DNA of 64,000 nt from Streptomyces paludis (GCF_003344965.1 NZ_CP031194.1:8390853-8454852), one strand, 5' to 3'. Counted from the first letter of the stretch, positions 1 through 9,457 are shown. Translations and numbers: made by a program. The notes: a model not told the origin generated them from the letters alone.

Positions 1-963
<963 letters not shown>

Positions 964-973
964 GACTCCAGTA

Positions 974-1006
974 TTGCACACTCTGCAAGTATTGCTTGAT
1001 GTGCAA
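974..1006. promoter_or_regulatory. Tandem operator for the TetR regulator
   Basis: Two 15-bp inverted repeats start 18 bp apart, immediately upstream of the TetR start codon. Site 1 (974-988) is TTGCACACTCTGCAA with perfect TTGCA/TGCAA arms; site 2 (992-1006) is TTGCTTGATGTGCAA with TTGC/GCAA arms. Position and symmetry fit autoregulation by a TetR dimer. Binding is inferred. Confidence 0.6.
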
Positions 1007-1412
1007 AGATTGCGTGGAGGGCAGGCGCTGGGGAGGGTGATCGCCCCGGGATGTGTCCGGACACCGCGATGTCCGCCGTACTCCTCGGTGTGGTGGCTGA
1101 GCCGGGAGGTCCGGTCCCTGTCGGTGTGTTCACGGTTGTTAGGGTGGCGCCAGGACTGTACGCCGTGACGTGGAAGGAGACCTCCGGTGCTGGACTGTCT
1201 CGCTTCTTCCGGTCCGTTCCGCACGGATGTGGTGATGGAGCCGTTGGAACACCGTCCGGCCGGTACGAACGGGTACGTCAGCACGTGGGGCGCGATCACG
1301 GGCATCTGCCCGCCGAAGGACAGCTGAGCCCACCGCCCATGGCGGAGGCTTCCCCGGCCCTGGGCCGGTGCTGCCCCATGCTCCCTGCGTACCGACCGGA
1401 GACCTCTTCCCC
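1007..1412 (+). other. Intergenic region with structured nhaA leader
   Basis: No convincing gene. The last 80 bases before nhaA contain two adjacent GC-rich hairpins: CCGCC-cat-GGCGG at 1333-1345 and CCGGCC-ctg-GGCCGG at 1354-1368. A GGAG ribosome-binding site is at 1398-1401. The hairpins could be a 5'-UTR control element, but I recognise no known riboswitch. Confidence 0.35.
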
Positions 1413-2621
1413 ATGTCTGCTCCTTCGCGGATCACCGCTGCCCTGCGCTCGGACGCGGTCAGCGGCCTGCTTCTCATCGGAGCCGCCGTCGCGGCTCTGA
1501 TCTGGGCGAATTCGCCCCTGGCCGACTCCTACGAGTCGCTGCGCTCCCTCACCGTCGGCCCCGCGGCCCTGCACCTGGACCTGTCCCTGGAGACGTGGGC
1601 TGCGGACGGGCTGCTGGCGGTGTTCTTCTTCATCGTCGGCAACGAGCTGAAGCGGGAACTCGTCCACGGCGAGCTGCGCGACCCGCGCCGCGCCGCCTTG
1701 CCGATCGCCGCCGCGCTCGGCGGTGTCGTGGTGCCGGCGCTGCTGTTCCTCGCGGTGAACGCCACCACACCGGGAGAGGCGATCGGCGGCTGGGGCATCC
1801 CGATGGCCACCGACATCGCTTTCGCGCTCGCGGTCCTGGCCGTGGCCGGCCGGCACCTGCCCGCTGCGCTGCGTACGTTTCTGCTGACCCTGGCCACCGT
1901 GGACGACATGTGCGCGGTGCTGGTCATCGCCATCGCCTACACCACCGGCCTCGACCTCGCCGCCCTGACGTTCGCCGTGGTGGGGCTGGCGGTGTTCGGC
2001 TTCCTCCAGAACGGCTCCGGCCGGTCCCTGGACCGGATCCGGGCGGTGGTGCCGGGATGGCTGCTGTTCGGGCCGTTGGCGCTGGTGATCTGGGCGCTGA
2101 CACACGCCTCCGGTGTGCACGCCACCATCGCCGGCGTCGCGATGGGTCTGCTGATGTGCACCCGTCCCCGTGCCGGCGGGGCGAGTTCGCCCTCGGACCG
2201 AGCGGAGGAGCTGCTGCGGCCGTTCGCCGCGGGGGTCGCACTGCCGGTCTTCGCGCTGCTGGCGGCCGGGGTGTCGCTGTCCGGCACGAGCGGCTTCTTC
2301 GCCTCCACCATCACCTGGGGCGTCCTCGCGGGCCTCCTGGCGGGCAAGTTCCTGGGCATTTTCGGCGTCTCCTGGCTGACCGCCCGCTTCACCGGCGCCC
2401 GCCTCAATCCCACGCTCGCCTGGCCCGACATCGCCGGTGTCGGAACCCTCGGGGCGATCGGTTTCACCGTTTCCCTGCTGATCGCCGAACTCTCCTACAC
2501 CGACACCGCGCACCTGACCGACGCCAAGGGCGCCATCCTGCTGGCCTCTGCCATCGCGGCGCTGCTCGCCGCCCTCATCCTGGGGCACCGCGGCCGCCAC
2601 TACCGCCGCCTCACACAGTGA
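1413..2621 (+). CDS. nhaA: Na+/H+ antiporter NhaA
   Basis: A 402-residue inner-membrane antiporter that exports sodium in exchange for protons. Hydrophobic segments run through the whole length. The essential acidic residues are present: Asp134 in ATDIAFALAVLAV and the pair Asp164-Asp165 in LATVDDMCAV, matching the ion-binding aspartates of Escherichia coli NhaA. The ATG at 1413 is preferred to one 15 codons earlier because it has a GGAG at suitable distance and the conserved sequence starts right after it. It stands alone on this strand between a TetR operon and a convergent two-component operon. Confidence 0.93.
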   Translation: MSAPSRITAALRSDAVSGLLLIGAAVAALIWANSPLADSYESLRSLTVGPAALHLDLSLETWAADGLLAVFFFIVGNELKRELVHGELRDPRRAALPIAAALGGVVVPALLFLAVNATTPGEAIGGWGIPMATDIAFALAVLAVAGRHLPAALRTFLLTLATVDDMCAVLVIAIAYTTGLDLAALTFAVVGLAVFGFLQNGSGRSLDRIRAVVPGWLLFGPLALVIWALTHASGVHATIAGVAMGLLMCTRPRAGGASSPSDRAEELLRPFAAGVALPVFALLAAGVSLSGTSGFFASTITWGVLAGLLAGKFLGIFGVSWLTARFTGARLNPTLAWPDIAGVGTLGAIGFTVSLLIAELSYTDTAHLTDAKGAILLASAIAALLAALILGHRGRHYRRLTQ

Positions 2622-2646
2622 ACGGCAGCCGTTGAGGTGTTCAGCG

Positions 2647-2665
2647 GACGGCGGGGCCCGCCGTC
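2647..2665. terminator. Hairpin between convergent nhaA and response regulator
   Basis: A 19-base perfect inverted repeat with 9-bp arms GACGGCGGG/CCCGCCGTC and a single central G. It lies between two converging stop codons, the usual place for a bidirectional terminator in Streptomyces. There is no U-tract. Confidence 0.55.
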
Positions 2666-2686
2666 GACGGAGAGGACGGTACCGGT

Positions 2687-3355
2687 CTACCGCTGGGCCG
2701 TGACCAGCCCGGTGTCGTACGCCGTGATCACTGCCTGGATACGGTCGCGGGCTCCGATCTTGGCGAGGATACGGCCGACGTGCTTCTTGACGGTGGACTC
2801 GGTCAGGACGAGGTCCTCGGCGATCTCGGCGTTGGTCCGGCCCTGGCCGATGGCGAGGAGGACTTCGCGTTCGCGGTCGCTGAGGGCCTTGAGCCGGGGG
2901 TCCTCGGCGGCGGGGGCGCCGGGCGGGGCGAGGACCCGGTGGGCGTACGCGTCCAGCAGGCGACGGGTCAGGCGGGGGGCGACGACGGCGTCGCCGGTGG
3001 CGACGGCCTGGATGCCGGCGACGAGTTCCTCGGGGCGCGCGTCCTTGAGGAGGAACCCGCTGGCGCCGGCGCGCAGCCCTTCGTAGGCGTACTCGTCGAG
3101 GTCGAAGGTCGTCACGATGAGGACGCGGGTACGGCTGCCGGTGGCGGTGATGCGGCGGGTGGCCTCGATGCCGTCCATGCCCGGCATACGGATGTCCATG
3201 AGGACGACATCGGGGCGGAGTTCGGCGGCCAGACGGACGGCCTCGGCGCCGTGTCCGGCTTCGCCGGCCGGTTCCAGGCCGGGGGTGCCCTCGATGAGCA
3301 TACGGATGCCCATGCGCTGGAGGGGCTGGTCGTCGGCGACGAGCACGGTGGTCAT
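2687..3355 (-). CDS. NarL/LuxR-type response regulator
   Basis: A 222-residue regulator. The receiver domain (residues 1-120) has the acidic pair after VLVADDQ, the phospho-acceptor in DVVLMDIRMPGMDG near residue 54, and the conserved Lys in FLLKDA. A LuxR-type HTH occupies about residues 155-215 (LSDREREVLLAIGQGRTNAE, then STVKKHVGRILAKI). It lies 41 bases after the histidine kinase and is the last gene of an ABC ATPase-permease-kinase-regulator operon. It probably controls that transporter operon in answer to a cell-surface signal, as in BceRS/LiaRS-like modules. Confidence 0.92.
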   Translation of the reverse strand: MTTVLVADDQPLQRMGIRMLIEGTPGLEPAGEAGHGAEAVRLAAELRPDVVLMDIRMPGMDGIEATRRITATGSRTRVLIVTTFDLDEYAYEGLRAGASGFLLKDARPEELVAGIQAVATGDAVVAPRLTRRLLDAYAHRVLAPPGAPAAEDPRLKALSDREREVLLAIGQGRTNAEIAEDLVLTESTVKKHVGRILAKIGARDRIQAVITAYDTGLVTAQR

Positions 3356-3396
3356 GGGCGGGGCTCCTGGCGAGGACGAGAGCGAGGCGGGTCAGG

Positions 3397-4794
3397 TCAG
3401 GTCGGCGGTGCGAGCGGTGAGGGCGACGCGGACTGGGCGGGCGGCGCGTCGAGTTCGACATCCACGATCCAGCCGGGCGGGGTGGTCCGGGGGCCGATGG
3501 CGACGGTGCCGTTGTACATCGCGGCCCGCTGGCGGATGCCGACCAGACCGTGTCCTGGCACCGCGCCGTCCCGGTCCGCGTCCGCCGGCGCGGAGCCGGC
3601 CGTCCCCGGCGGTCGCGCCTCGGTGTCGGCGACCCGTATCCGTACCCGGCCCCCGAGAGCCGTCACGGTGACCTCGGCGGCGGAACCGGACCCGGCGTGC
3701 TTGAGGGTGTTGGTCAGGGACTCCTGGACGATGCGGTACACGGTGAGCTGGACACCGCTGCCCAGGGCGTCGAGATCACCGGCGGTGCGGTACACGACGG
3801 CGAGCCCGGCCGCGCGGACCCCCGCCAGCAGGGCGTCCAGATCGCGGATCGCGGGCTGCGGGTTCAGCGGCCGCTCCTCCTCCTGCTCCTCGCGCAGGAC
3901 GCCGAGCACCCGGCGCAGTTCCCCCATGGCCTGGCGTCCGGTGTCGCCGAGGATGCGCAGGGCCGTCTCCGATTTCTCGCCGTTGTGGGCGGCGAGGACG
4001 GCGGCGCCGTCCGCGACGCTGACCATGACCGAGAGATTGTGGCCCACGATGTCGTGCATCTCGCGCGCGACCCGGGACCGCTCGGCGGCAGCGGTCAGCC
4101 GTACGCGCTGGTCACGCTCGGTCTCCAGGCGGGCAGCGCGGTCCGTGAGCGCCTCCAGATAGAGCCGGCGGATCCGCAGGGTCAGGCCCACGGCGACGGC
4201 GGCCGTCGCCGTGCCCAGAAGGAAGAAGAGGCCCAGCACCGGGTGCTCGACGGGCGCAAGGAGGCACACGGCCAGCGTCAGCTGGACGGCCGTCAGCGCG
4301 GCGGCCCAGCCCAGGACCCGCAGGGAACCGTGCAGGGCCAGGCTGTAGAGGGCGACGAGCGCGCTGATGCCGGTCTGCTGCCACATCCCCAGCGACCACT
4401 GGACGAGCGAGACCGCAGCGATCGCGAAGTACGTGGCGGCCGGCGCCCTGCGCCGCCACCACAACGGCACGACGAGCGCGACGGCGAAGACGAGCAGAAT
4501 GCCGGCCGGCGGGTGGCCGTCGGCGCCGGTCGCCCCGAAGGGGCCGTCCCGGTGGCTCGGGTGGAGCAGATCGGGCAGACCGATCAGAGCGACGCCGAGC
4601 ATGACCGCCGTGTCGAGCAGCCACGGATGCCGGCGGTCCATGCGCTGCCGGTGGCTCTGGCCGCGCAGCATACGGCCCAGCAGCGGGTGCGCCCAGGCCG
4701 CGTCCAGCCCGGGGGACGGCGGTCCGGCCGTCCCCCGGGGAGTGTCGTCGGCGGCTGCCGCGCGGTCCGGGCTCACGATTCCCATAGCCCCCAT
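3397..4794 (-). CDS. Sensor histidine kinase, HisKA_3 type
   Basis: A kinase of about 465 residues. Several hydrophobic helices fill residues 60-210, followed by the dimerisation/phospho-acceptor box REMHDIVGHNLS (His near 247). An HATPase_c domain follows with N-box QESLTNTLKHA and G-box GHGLVGIRQRAAM. This is the membrane kinase partner of the downstream NarL-type regulator. Two in-frame ATGs at 4794 and 4785 are both plausible; neither has a clear ribosome-binding site. The sensor part has almost no extracytoplasmic domain, which fits intramembrane-sensing kinases that work with an ABC transporter, as the preceding genes suggest. Confidence 0.92.
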   Translation of the reverse strand: MGAMGIVSPDRAAAADDTPRGTAGPPSPGLDAAWAHPLLGRMLRGQSHRQRMDRRHPWLLDTAVMLGVALIGLPDLLHPSHRDGPFGATGADGHPPAGILLVFAVALVVPLWWRRRAPAATYFAIAAVSLVQWSLGMWQQTGISALVALYSLALHGSLRVLGWAAALTAVQLTLAVCLLAPVEHPVLGLFFLLGTATAAVAVGLTLRIRRLYLEALTDRAARLETERDQRVRLTAAAERSRVAREMHDIVGHNLSVMVSVADGAAVLAAHNGEKSETALRILGDTGRQAMGELRRVLGVLREEQEEERPLNPQPAIRDLDALLAGVRAAGLAVVYRTAGDLDALGSGVQLTVYRIVQESLTNTLKHAGSGSAAEVTVTALGGRVRIRVADTEARPPGTAGSAPADADRDGAVPGHGLVGIRQRAAMYNGTVAIGPRTTPPGWIVDVELDAPPAQSASPSPLAPPT

Positions 4795-4850
4795 TGTCCC
4801 CAATTGTTCTTGAACGCCCTCGGACGCCCTCCAACGCTTCGAACGGGTGC

Positions 4851-5696
4851 TCAGGCGTCCGTCCTGACCAGCCGCAATGCCGCTCCGGCGAGCGCCAGGG
4901 CCACCCAGCCGGCGAAGACCGCGAGGCCCGCCCCGGGTGAGAGGGCGCCGGAGGACTGGTGCAGGGCGTAGACGGCCGAGCCCGCGTTGCCGGGGAAATA
5001 GGGATTGATCGTGTCGTACAGCGAGTCGGGCAGCAGCGACGCCAGCCCCGGAAGGATCAGCAGCACCCCGACCAGGACCGCGATGGCCCCCGCGGAGGAG
5101 CGCAGCAGCATGCCCAGGGCGACGCCGAGCACGGCCACCAGGGCGAGGTAGACACCCGCGCCGGCCAGGCTGCGCAGCACACCGCTGTCGCCCAGGGACA
5201 GGGCGATCTCCTCGCCGCGCAGGCCGAGCGTGCCCAGCGCGAACGCCGCGAGCGCTCCGGCGCTCGTCACGACCAGGATGACGGGACCGATCACAGCGGC
5301 CTTGGACCACAGGACCGGCAGCCGCCGCGGCACCGCGGCCAGGGTGGAGCGGATCATGCCGGTGCTGTACTCGCCCGCGGCCAGCAGCACTCCGAGGACC
5401 CCCGCGGCCAGCGAGGCGAACGTCACTCCGAGCAGCGCCAGGCTGACGGCGTCCTGCGTACCGGCGCCGGGACCGGGCGGGCCGCCGTTGCCGCCGTCGC
5501 CGGCGGCGCCCGGGCTGTAGGTGGCGGAGGCGATCGCGCCGAGGGCGACGAGGAGGACGACGGCGACCCCCAGGGTGATCCAACTGGAGCGCAGCGACCA
5601 GAACTTGGCCCACTCCGAGCGCAGCACCCGCACGCCGGTCACTTTGTAGGCGGCGGGCGCGGCCGTCCCGGGGACCGGGGAGAGCGTGGTGGTCAT
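4851..5696 (-). CDS. ABC-2 type transporter permease
   Basis: A 281-residue membrane protein with about six hydrophobic segments. An N-terminal cytoplasmic stretch (VLRSEWAKFWSLRSSWITL) is typical of actinobacterial ABC-2 permeases, and LLAAGEYSTGMIRSTLAAVP after the second helix is a recurring motif of this group. The start overlaps the stop of the ATPase gene by one base, so the two are translationally coupled. It forms the pore of an exporter whose substrate is unknown; peptide-antibiotic or lipid export is usual for this class. Confidence 0.88.
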   Translation of the reverse strand: MTTTLSPVPGTAAPAAYKVTGVRVLRSEWAKFWSLRSSWITLGVAVVLLVALGAIASATYSPGAAGDGGNGGPPGPGAGTQDAVSLALLGVTFASLAAGVLGVLLAAGEYSTGMIRSTLAAVPRRLPVLWSKAAVIGPVILVVTSAGALAAFALGTLGLRGEEIALSLGDSGVLRSLAGAGVYLALVAVLGVALGMLLRSSAGAIAVLVGVLLILPGLASLLPDSLYDTINPYFPGNAGSAVYALHQSSGALSPGAGLAVFAGWVALALAGAALRLVRTDA

Positions 5697-6631
5697 CAGG
5701 CGGCCTTCCGTTCGGCGGTGCTGGGGGAGGGGGCGCTCTGGTATTCGACGGCGTCGCGGGTGAGCCGCATGAACGCCTCCTCCAGGGAGACGGTCTGCGG
5801 GGTGAGTTCGTCCAGCGCCACCTGATGCCGGGCGGCGATCGCCCCGATCTCCCGGGCGGTCCGTCCGTTGACCAGCAGTTCCTCCGCGGAGGAGGAGCTG
5901 ATCGTGACGTCGGGCCCGGCCAGCAGCGAGCGCAGCCGGACGGCCTCGGCGGCGGCGACCCGGACACCTCCGCCCCCGGCCTCGCGTGTGAAGTCGTCGA
6001 CCGTGGTGTCGGCGAGCAGCCGCCCCCGGCCGATGATCACCAGATGGTCGGCGATCAGCGCGGTCTCGCTCATCAGGTGCGAGGAGAGCATCACGGCCCG
6101 GCCCTCGTCGGCCAGCTGCCGCAGCAGGTTACGTACCCACAGCACGCCCTCGGGGTCGAGGCCGTTGACCGGTTCGTCGAGCATCACGATGGCCGGGTCC
6201 CCGAGCAGGGCCGCGGCGATGCCGAGGCGCTGGCCCATGCCGAGCGAGAAGGCGCCCACCCGCTTGCCGGCCACACTGGTCAGCCCGGCCAGCTCGATGA
6301 CCTCGTCCACCCGACGGCGCGGAATGCCGTGGGTGTACGCGAGCGCCATCAGATGGCCGGCCGCGCTGCGTCCCGGGTGTACGGACCGGGCCTCCAGCAG
6401 GGTGCCGATCTCGCGCAGCGGGGCGGTGTGCCCGGCGTAGGCGCGGCCGTTGACGGTGACCGAACCCCCGGTGGGGGCGTCCAGGCCGACGATCATGCGC
6501 ATGGTCGTCGACTTGCCCGCGCCGTTCGGTCCGAGGAAGCCGGTGACCTCACCCGGCTTCACCGTGAAACTCAGGTGGTCGACGACCGTTTTGTCGCCGT
6601 ACCGCTTCGTCAGCTCGCGGGTTTCGATCAT
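5696..6631 (-). CDS. ABC transporter ATP-binding protein
   Basis: A 311-residue ATPase with all nucleotide-binding motifs: Walker A GPNGAGKSTTMRM near residue 37, signature FSLGMGQRLGIAAALL, Walker B AIVMLDEP and the switch His in MLSSHLMSE. The C-terminal 90 residues match the extra domain of daunorubicin-resistance-type (DrrA-like) ATPases. It is the first gene of the transporter/two-component operon. The 230 bases upstream hold two palindromes (6725-6781). Confidence 0.93.
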   Translation of the reverse strand: MIETRELTKRYGDKTVVDHLSFTVKPGEVTGFLGPNGAGKSTTMRMIVGLDAPTGGSVTVNGRAYAGHTAPLREIGTLLEARSVHPGRSAAGHLMALAYTHGIPRRRVDEVIELAGLTSVAGKRVGAFSLGMGQRLGIAAALLGDPAIVMLDEPVNGLDPEGVLWVRNLLRQLADEGRAVMLSSHLMSETALIADHLVIIGRGRLLADTTVDDFTREAGGGGVRVAAAEAVRLRSLLAGPDVTISSSSAEELLVNGRTAREIGAIAARHQVALDELTPQTVSLEEAFMRLTRDAVEYQSAPSPSTAERKAA

Positions 6632-6724
6632 GGATGGGGGCCTTCCTCGCCGTTCCTCGCCTCGGACCCCGCCGTACTTCTGCCGCGGGATCTGCGTTCG
6701 AATCTATGGGCGTGATCGCCCGCG

Positions 6725-6781
6725 CTCCCGGTACCACGGGAGACACTTCGGCGCCCCACTGGTACCGCGGTACCAGTGGGG
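6725..6781. promoter_or_regulatory. Stacked palindromes upstream of the ABC operon
   Basis: A perfect 28-bp palindrome at 6754-6781 (half-site CCCCACTGGTACCG) is preceded by a 6-bp-arm hairpin CTCCCG-gtacca-CGGGAG at 6725-6742. Both contain GGTACC or GTACCA. They lie 80 bases beyond the stop of the 2-hydroxyacid dehydrogenase gene and 95-150 bases before the ABC ATPase start on the same strand. They may be the dehydrogenase terminator, an operator for the ABC operon, or both. Confidence 0.5.
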
Positions 6782-6862
6782 CGACCGGCACCGCCCGCGG
6801 CGAGGGCGCGCAGCCATGGGCGCCATCTGACGGAGACCGGTGGCAGGAGGAACCGGTCCGGA

Positions 6863-7828
6863 TCAGCCCGCGTGCAGCAGCCGGACCGGGTGTCCGGCGA
6901 GGAAGGCGGCGATGTCCTCCACGGCCTCGCCGTAGAAGGTGCGGTAGTTGGCCTCGGTTACGTAGCCGAGATGCGGTGTGGCCAGTACGTTCGGGAGGGA
7001 GCGCAAGGCGTCGTCGGCGGGCAGTGGCTCGGTCTCGAAGACATCGAGTCCGGCCCCGGCGATCCAGCCCTCCCGCAGGGCCCGCAGCAACGCGGTGTGG
7101 TCGACGAGGCCGGCGCGGGAAGTGTTGACCAGGTAGGCGCTCGGCTTCATGGCGCACAGTTCCGCTTCGCCGAGCAGGTGGTGTGTGCGCTCGGACAGTA
7201 CGAGGTGGAGCGAGACCATGTCGGCGCGCCGCAGCAAGTCGTGCTTGCTGTCCGCCAGTTGTGCGCCCGCGGCCGCCGCGCGTGCGGCGGTGAGGTGCTG
7301 GCTCCAGGCCAGGACCTCCATGCCGAAGGCCGCGCCGACGCGTGCCATCCGGCTGCCGGTCCTCCCGAGGCCGAACAGCCCCAGCGTCCGGCCGTGCAGA
7401 TCCTGGCCCACCGTGGACTGCCACGGTCCGCCGTCCCGCAGCGCGCGGTTCTCGACCGTCAAGTGCCGTGCCAGGCCCAGGATCAGAGCCCAGGCCAGCT
7501 CAACGGGCGGCGCCGCGCCGCCGGCGGTGCCGCAGACGGTCACCCCGGCCGCGGCGGCAGCCGCGAGATCGATGGAGGCGTTGCGCATGCCCGTGGTCAC
7601 GAGGAGCCGCAAGCGTGGCAGGCGGCGCAGCAGGTCGGCGTCGAAGGGGGTCCGCTCCCGCATGACCACGACGATGTCGCGGTCCGCCAGCGCTTCGACC
7701 AGCGTCTCCCGGTCGGCGAGATGCTCGCGCAGAACCCGGACCTCCACCTCCTCGCCGAGGGAGGTCCAGTCCGCGTGGGTGAGGGCGGCCCCCTGATAGT
7801 CGTCGAGAACCGCGCAGCGCAGTGTCAT
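6863..7828 (-). CDS. D-isomer-specific 2-hydroxyacid dehydrogenase
   Basis: A 321-residue NAD(P)-dependent dehydrogenase that interconverts 2-hydroxy acids and 2-keto acids. The Rossmann motif is GLFGLGRTGSRMARVGAAFG. The catalytic triad is visible: Arg in VNTSRAGLVDH, Glu in FETEPLP and His in ATPHLGYV. It lies downstream of the MarR gene on the same strand after a 100-base spacer with a 12-bp tandem repeat, so it may share the MarR transcript. The substrate is not evident; the sequence resembles the phosphoglycerate dehydrogenase-like branch. Confidence 0.9.
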   Translation of the reverse strand: MTLRCAVLDDYQGAALTHADWTSLGEEVEVRVLREHLADRETLVEALADRDIVVVMRERTPFDADLLRRLPRLRLLVTTGMRNASIDLAAAAAAGVTVCGTAGGAAPPVELAWALILGLARHLTVENRALRDGGPWQSTVGQDLHGRTLGLFGLGRTGSRMARVGAAFGMEVLAWSQHLTAARAAAAGAQLADSKHDLLRRADMVSLHLVLSERTHHLLGEAELCAMKPSAYLVNTSRAGLVDHTALLRALREGWIAGAGLDVFETEPLPADDALRSLPNVLATPHLGYVTEANYRTFYGEAVEDIAAFLAGHPVRLLHAG

Positions 7829-7840
7829 GCCGGCGTGTCT

Positions 7841-7875
7841 CCCTCGCCGGATCCCTCGCCGGATCCCTCGCCGGA
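7841..7875. repeat. 12-bp tandem repeat, about three copies
   Basis: CCCTCGCCGGAT is repeated at 7841, 7853 and 7865, the last copy one base short. It lies in the spacer between the MarR and dehydrogenase genes and is not part of a credible protein. Copy-number change by slippage is likely; no function is evident. Confidence 0.7.
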
Positions 7876-7928
7876 CGTACCCGGCGCGTCGGGCGCCCGG
7901 TGGGCGTACGGGAAGCCGCGCACCGCGC

Positions 7929-8384
7929 TCACCGGTCCCTCTCGACGTGGCGCAGGAGGTGGCCGGTCAGGTCGGCCAGCTGGGTCACCTGCTGAGGGGA
8001 CAGCGCGTCGAAGACGAGTTCACGGACCGCTCTCACATGCCCCGGCGCCGCCTGCTCGATGACGGACCGGCCCGCGGGAGCGAGGCGGAAGGTGGCGCCC
8101 CGCCGGTCACTCTCGCACTCCTCCCGCTCGACCAGGCCCCGGCGCTGCATCCGGGTGAGCTGGTGGGACAGCCGGCTCTGCTCCCAGGCCAGGGTCGCGC
8201 CGAGATCGCGGGCGCGCAGTCCCGCGCCGGGGGCGTCGTGCAGACGGCCCAGCACCTCGTAGTCGGCGACGGAGATCCCGTGTTCGTCCTGGAGTTGCCG
8301 GCCCAGCGCGCTCTGCAACTGGGCTGTCAGATGCATCAGCCCGCGCCACGCCTGGAGTTCCTCGTCGGTCAGCCACTGGGTCAT
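7929..8384 (-). CDS. MarR-family transcriptional regulator
   Basis: A 151-residue winged-helix regulator. The DNA-recognition part is visible as LGATLAWEQSRLSHQLTRMQ, followed by the wing (RREECESDRRGATFRLAPAG-like segment) and flanking dimerisation helices. It is divergent from a quinone oxidoreductase gene, and the 92-bp space between them has two identical-arm operators (8407-8439). MarR repressors in this setting usually respond to phenolic or electrophilic compounds and release genes for their detoxification. Confidence 0.92.
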   Translation of the reverse strand: MTQWLTDEELQAWRGLMHLTAQLQSALGRQLQDEHGISVADYEVLGRLHDAPGAGLRARDLGATLAWEQSRLSHQLTRMQRRGLVEREECESDRRGATFRLAPAGRSVIEQAAPGHVRAVRELVFDALSPQQVTQLADLTGHLLRHVERDR

Positions 8385-8406
8385 GGGGACCAGTCTAGCG
8401 GAATGA

Positions 8407-8439
8407 ATGACGAGTCATGTATGTTCAATGACGTGTCAT
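8407..8439. promoter_or_regulatory. Paired MarR operators, 21 bp apart
   Basis: ATGACGAGTCAT (8407-8418) and ATGACGTGTCAT (8428-8439) share ATGAC/GTCAT arms and start exactly 21 bp apart, two helical turns. Both sit inside the longer direct repeat AATGACGNGTCATG. They lie between the divergent MarR and oxidoreductase genes, so one MarR protein could repress both directions. Confidence 0.7.
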
Positions 8440-8476
8440 GCAAACATGCTTTCCGGCACCGTCGAGGAGGTAGATC

Positions 8477-9400
8477 ATGAAGGCTGTCACTGTCACCGAA
8501 TTCGGTACGCCGCCCGAGCTGCGCGAGGTGCCGGAGCCGACCGTGGGACCGGGCCGGATCCTGGTACGTGTGGAGGCGTCGTCGGTGAACTGGCTGGACG
8601 CCGGCATAGCCCAGGGCGTGTTCCAGGACGTGGCCCCGCACGAGTCGCCCGTCACCCTCGGCCGCGACTTCGCCGGTGTAGTCGAGGCCGTCGGCCCCGG
8701 TGTCACCGGTGTGAAGGCCGGCGTCAGGGTCTTCGGGGAGGTCCCGCTGGGGGTGCCGATCGGCAACGGTGCGTGGGCGGAGCGCATCGTGATCGGCACG
8801 GACGCGTTCGTCCCCACCCCCGCGGGCGTCGACACCGTCACAGCGGGTGCGGCGGGCCTGGCGGCCGTCACCGCTGTGATGACGTTCGACGCTCTGGATC
8901 TGCGGCCCGGCCAGACCCTCGCGGTGGTCGGAGCGACCGGGGGAGTGGGAGGCATGGTGGCGCAGCTCGCCAGGGCGGCCGGTGCGGTCGTCGTGGCACC
9001 GGGGCTGTCCGAGGACGAGACGTATCTGCACGGCCTGGGCGTGACCGCGGTCCTGCCCCGCGGCGGCGATGTCGTGGCGGTGGTACGCGAGCGGTACCCC
9101 GAGGGGGTCGACGCACTCGTCGACGCCGTGACCTCCTACCGCCCCACGCCCTACGCGAGCGCCGTCGGGGACGGTGGCCGGATCGCCTCGCCGACCGGCG
9201 CCGCCGGTGAAGGCCGCGGCCGTACCAACATCGTGCACGCCCCGACCGCCGGGATCCTGCGGCGCGTTGCCCTGTATCTGGAGGACGGCACGATCACCGT
9301 CACCGTCGGCCGGACCTTCGCGCTGTCCGAGGCGCCCGAAGCACTGCGGGCCCTGACCGGGGGCCACACCCGCGGAAAGATCGCCCTCCGCGTCGCCTGA
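8477..9400 (+). CDS. NADPH:quinone oxidoreductase-like (zinc-free MDR family)
   Basis: A 307-residue medium-chain reductase. The N-terminal GroES-like domain (residues 1-120) contains RDFAGVVEAVGPGV; the cofactor-binding motif is VVGATGGVGGMVAQLA near residue 155. Catalytic and structural zinc cysteines of alcohol dehydrogenases are absent, which places it with quinone reductase/crotonyl reductase-like enzymes. A strong GAGGAGGT lies before the ATG. It is the first gene of a rightward set with a DoxX-like protein and a pirin, probably controlled by the divergent MarR. Confidence 0.9.
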   Translation: MKAVTVTEFGTPPELREVPEPTVGPGRILVRVEASSVNWLDAGIAQGVFQDVAPHESPVTLGRDFAGVVEAVGPGVTGVKAGVRVFGEVPLGVPIGNGAWAERIVIGTDAFVPTPAGVDTVTAGAAGLAAVTAVMTFDALDLRPGQTLAVVGATGGVGGMVAQLARAAGAVVVAPGLSEDETYLHGLGVTAVLPRGGDVVAVVRERYPEGVDALVDAVTSYRPTPYASAVGDGGRIASPTGAAGEGRGRTNIVHAPTAGILRRVALYLEDGTITVTVGRTFALSEAPEALRALTGGHTRGKIALRVA

Positions 9401-9457
9401 ACCCGCCCCTCCCGACGGGCCGAGGCCCGCCGCCGAAATCACTGAACGGAAACGAAC

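Noticed and set aside
1296..3461. 721-codon minus-strand frame across nhaA and the response regulator
   Set aside because: It crosses two well-supported genes and reads as repetitive Arg/Pro/His text.
3550..4971. Long plus-strand frame over the histidine kinase
   Set aside because: It is antisense to a kinase with complete H, N and G boxes.
7829..7928. Repeated SPDP-type peptide across the 12-bp tandem repeat
   Set aside because: No start, ribosome-binding site or wider frame; treated as a non-coding repeat.
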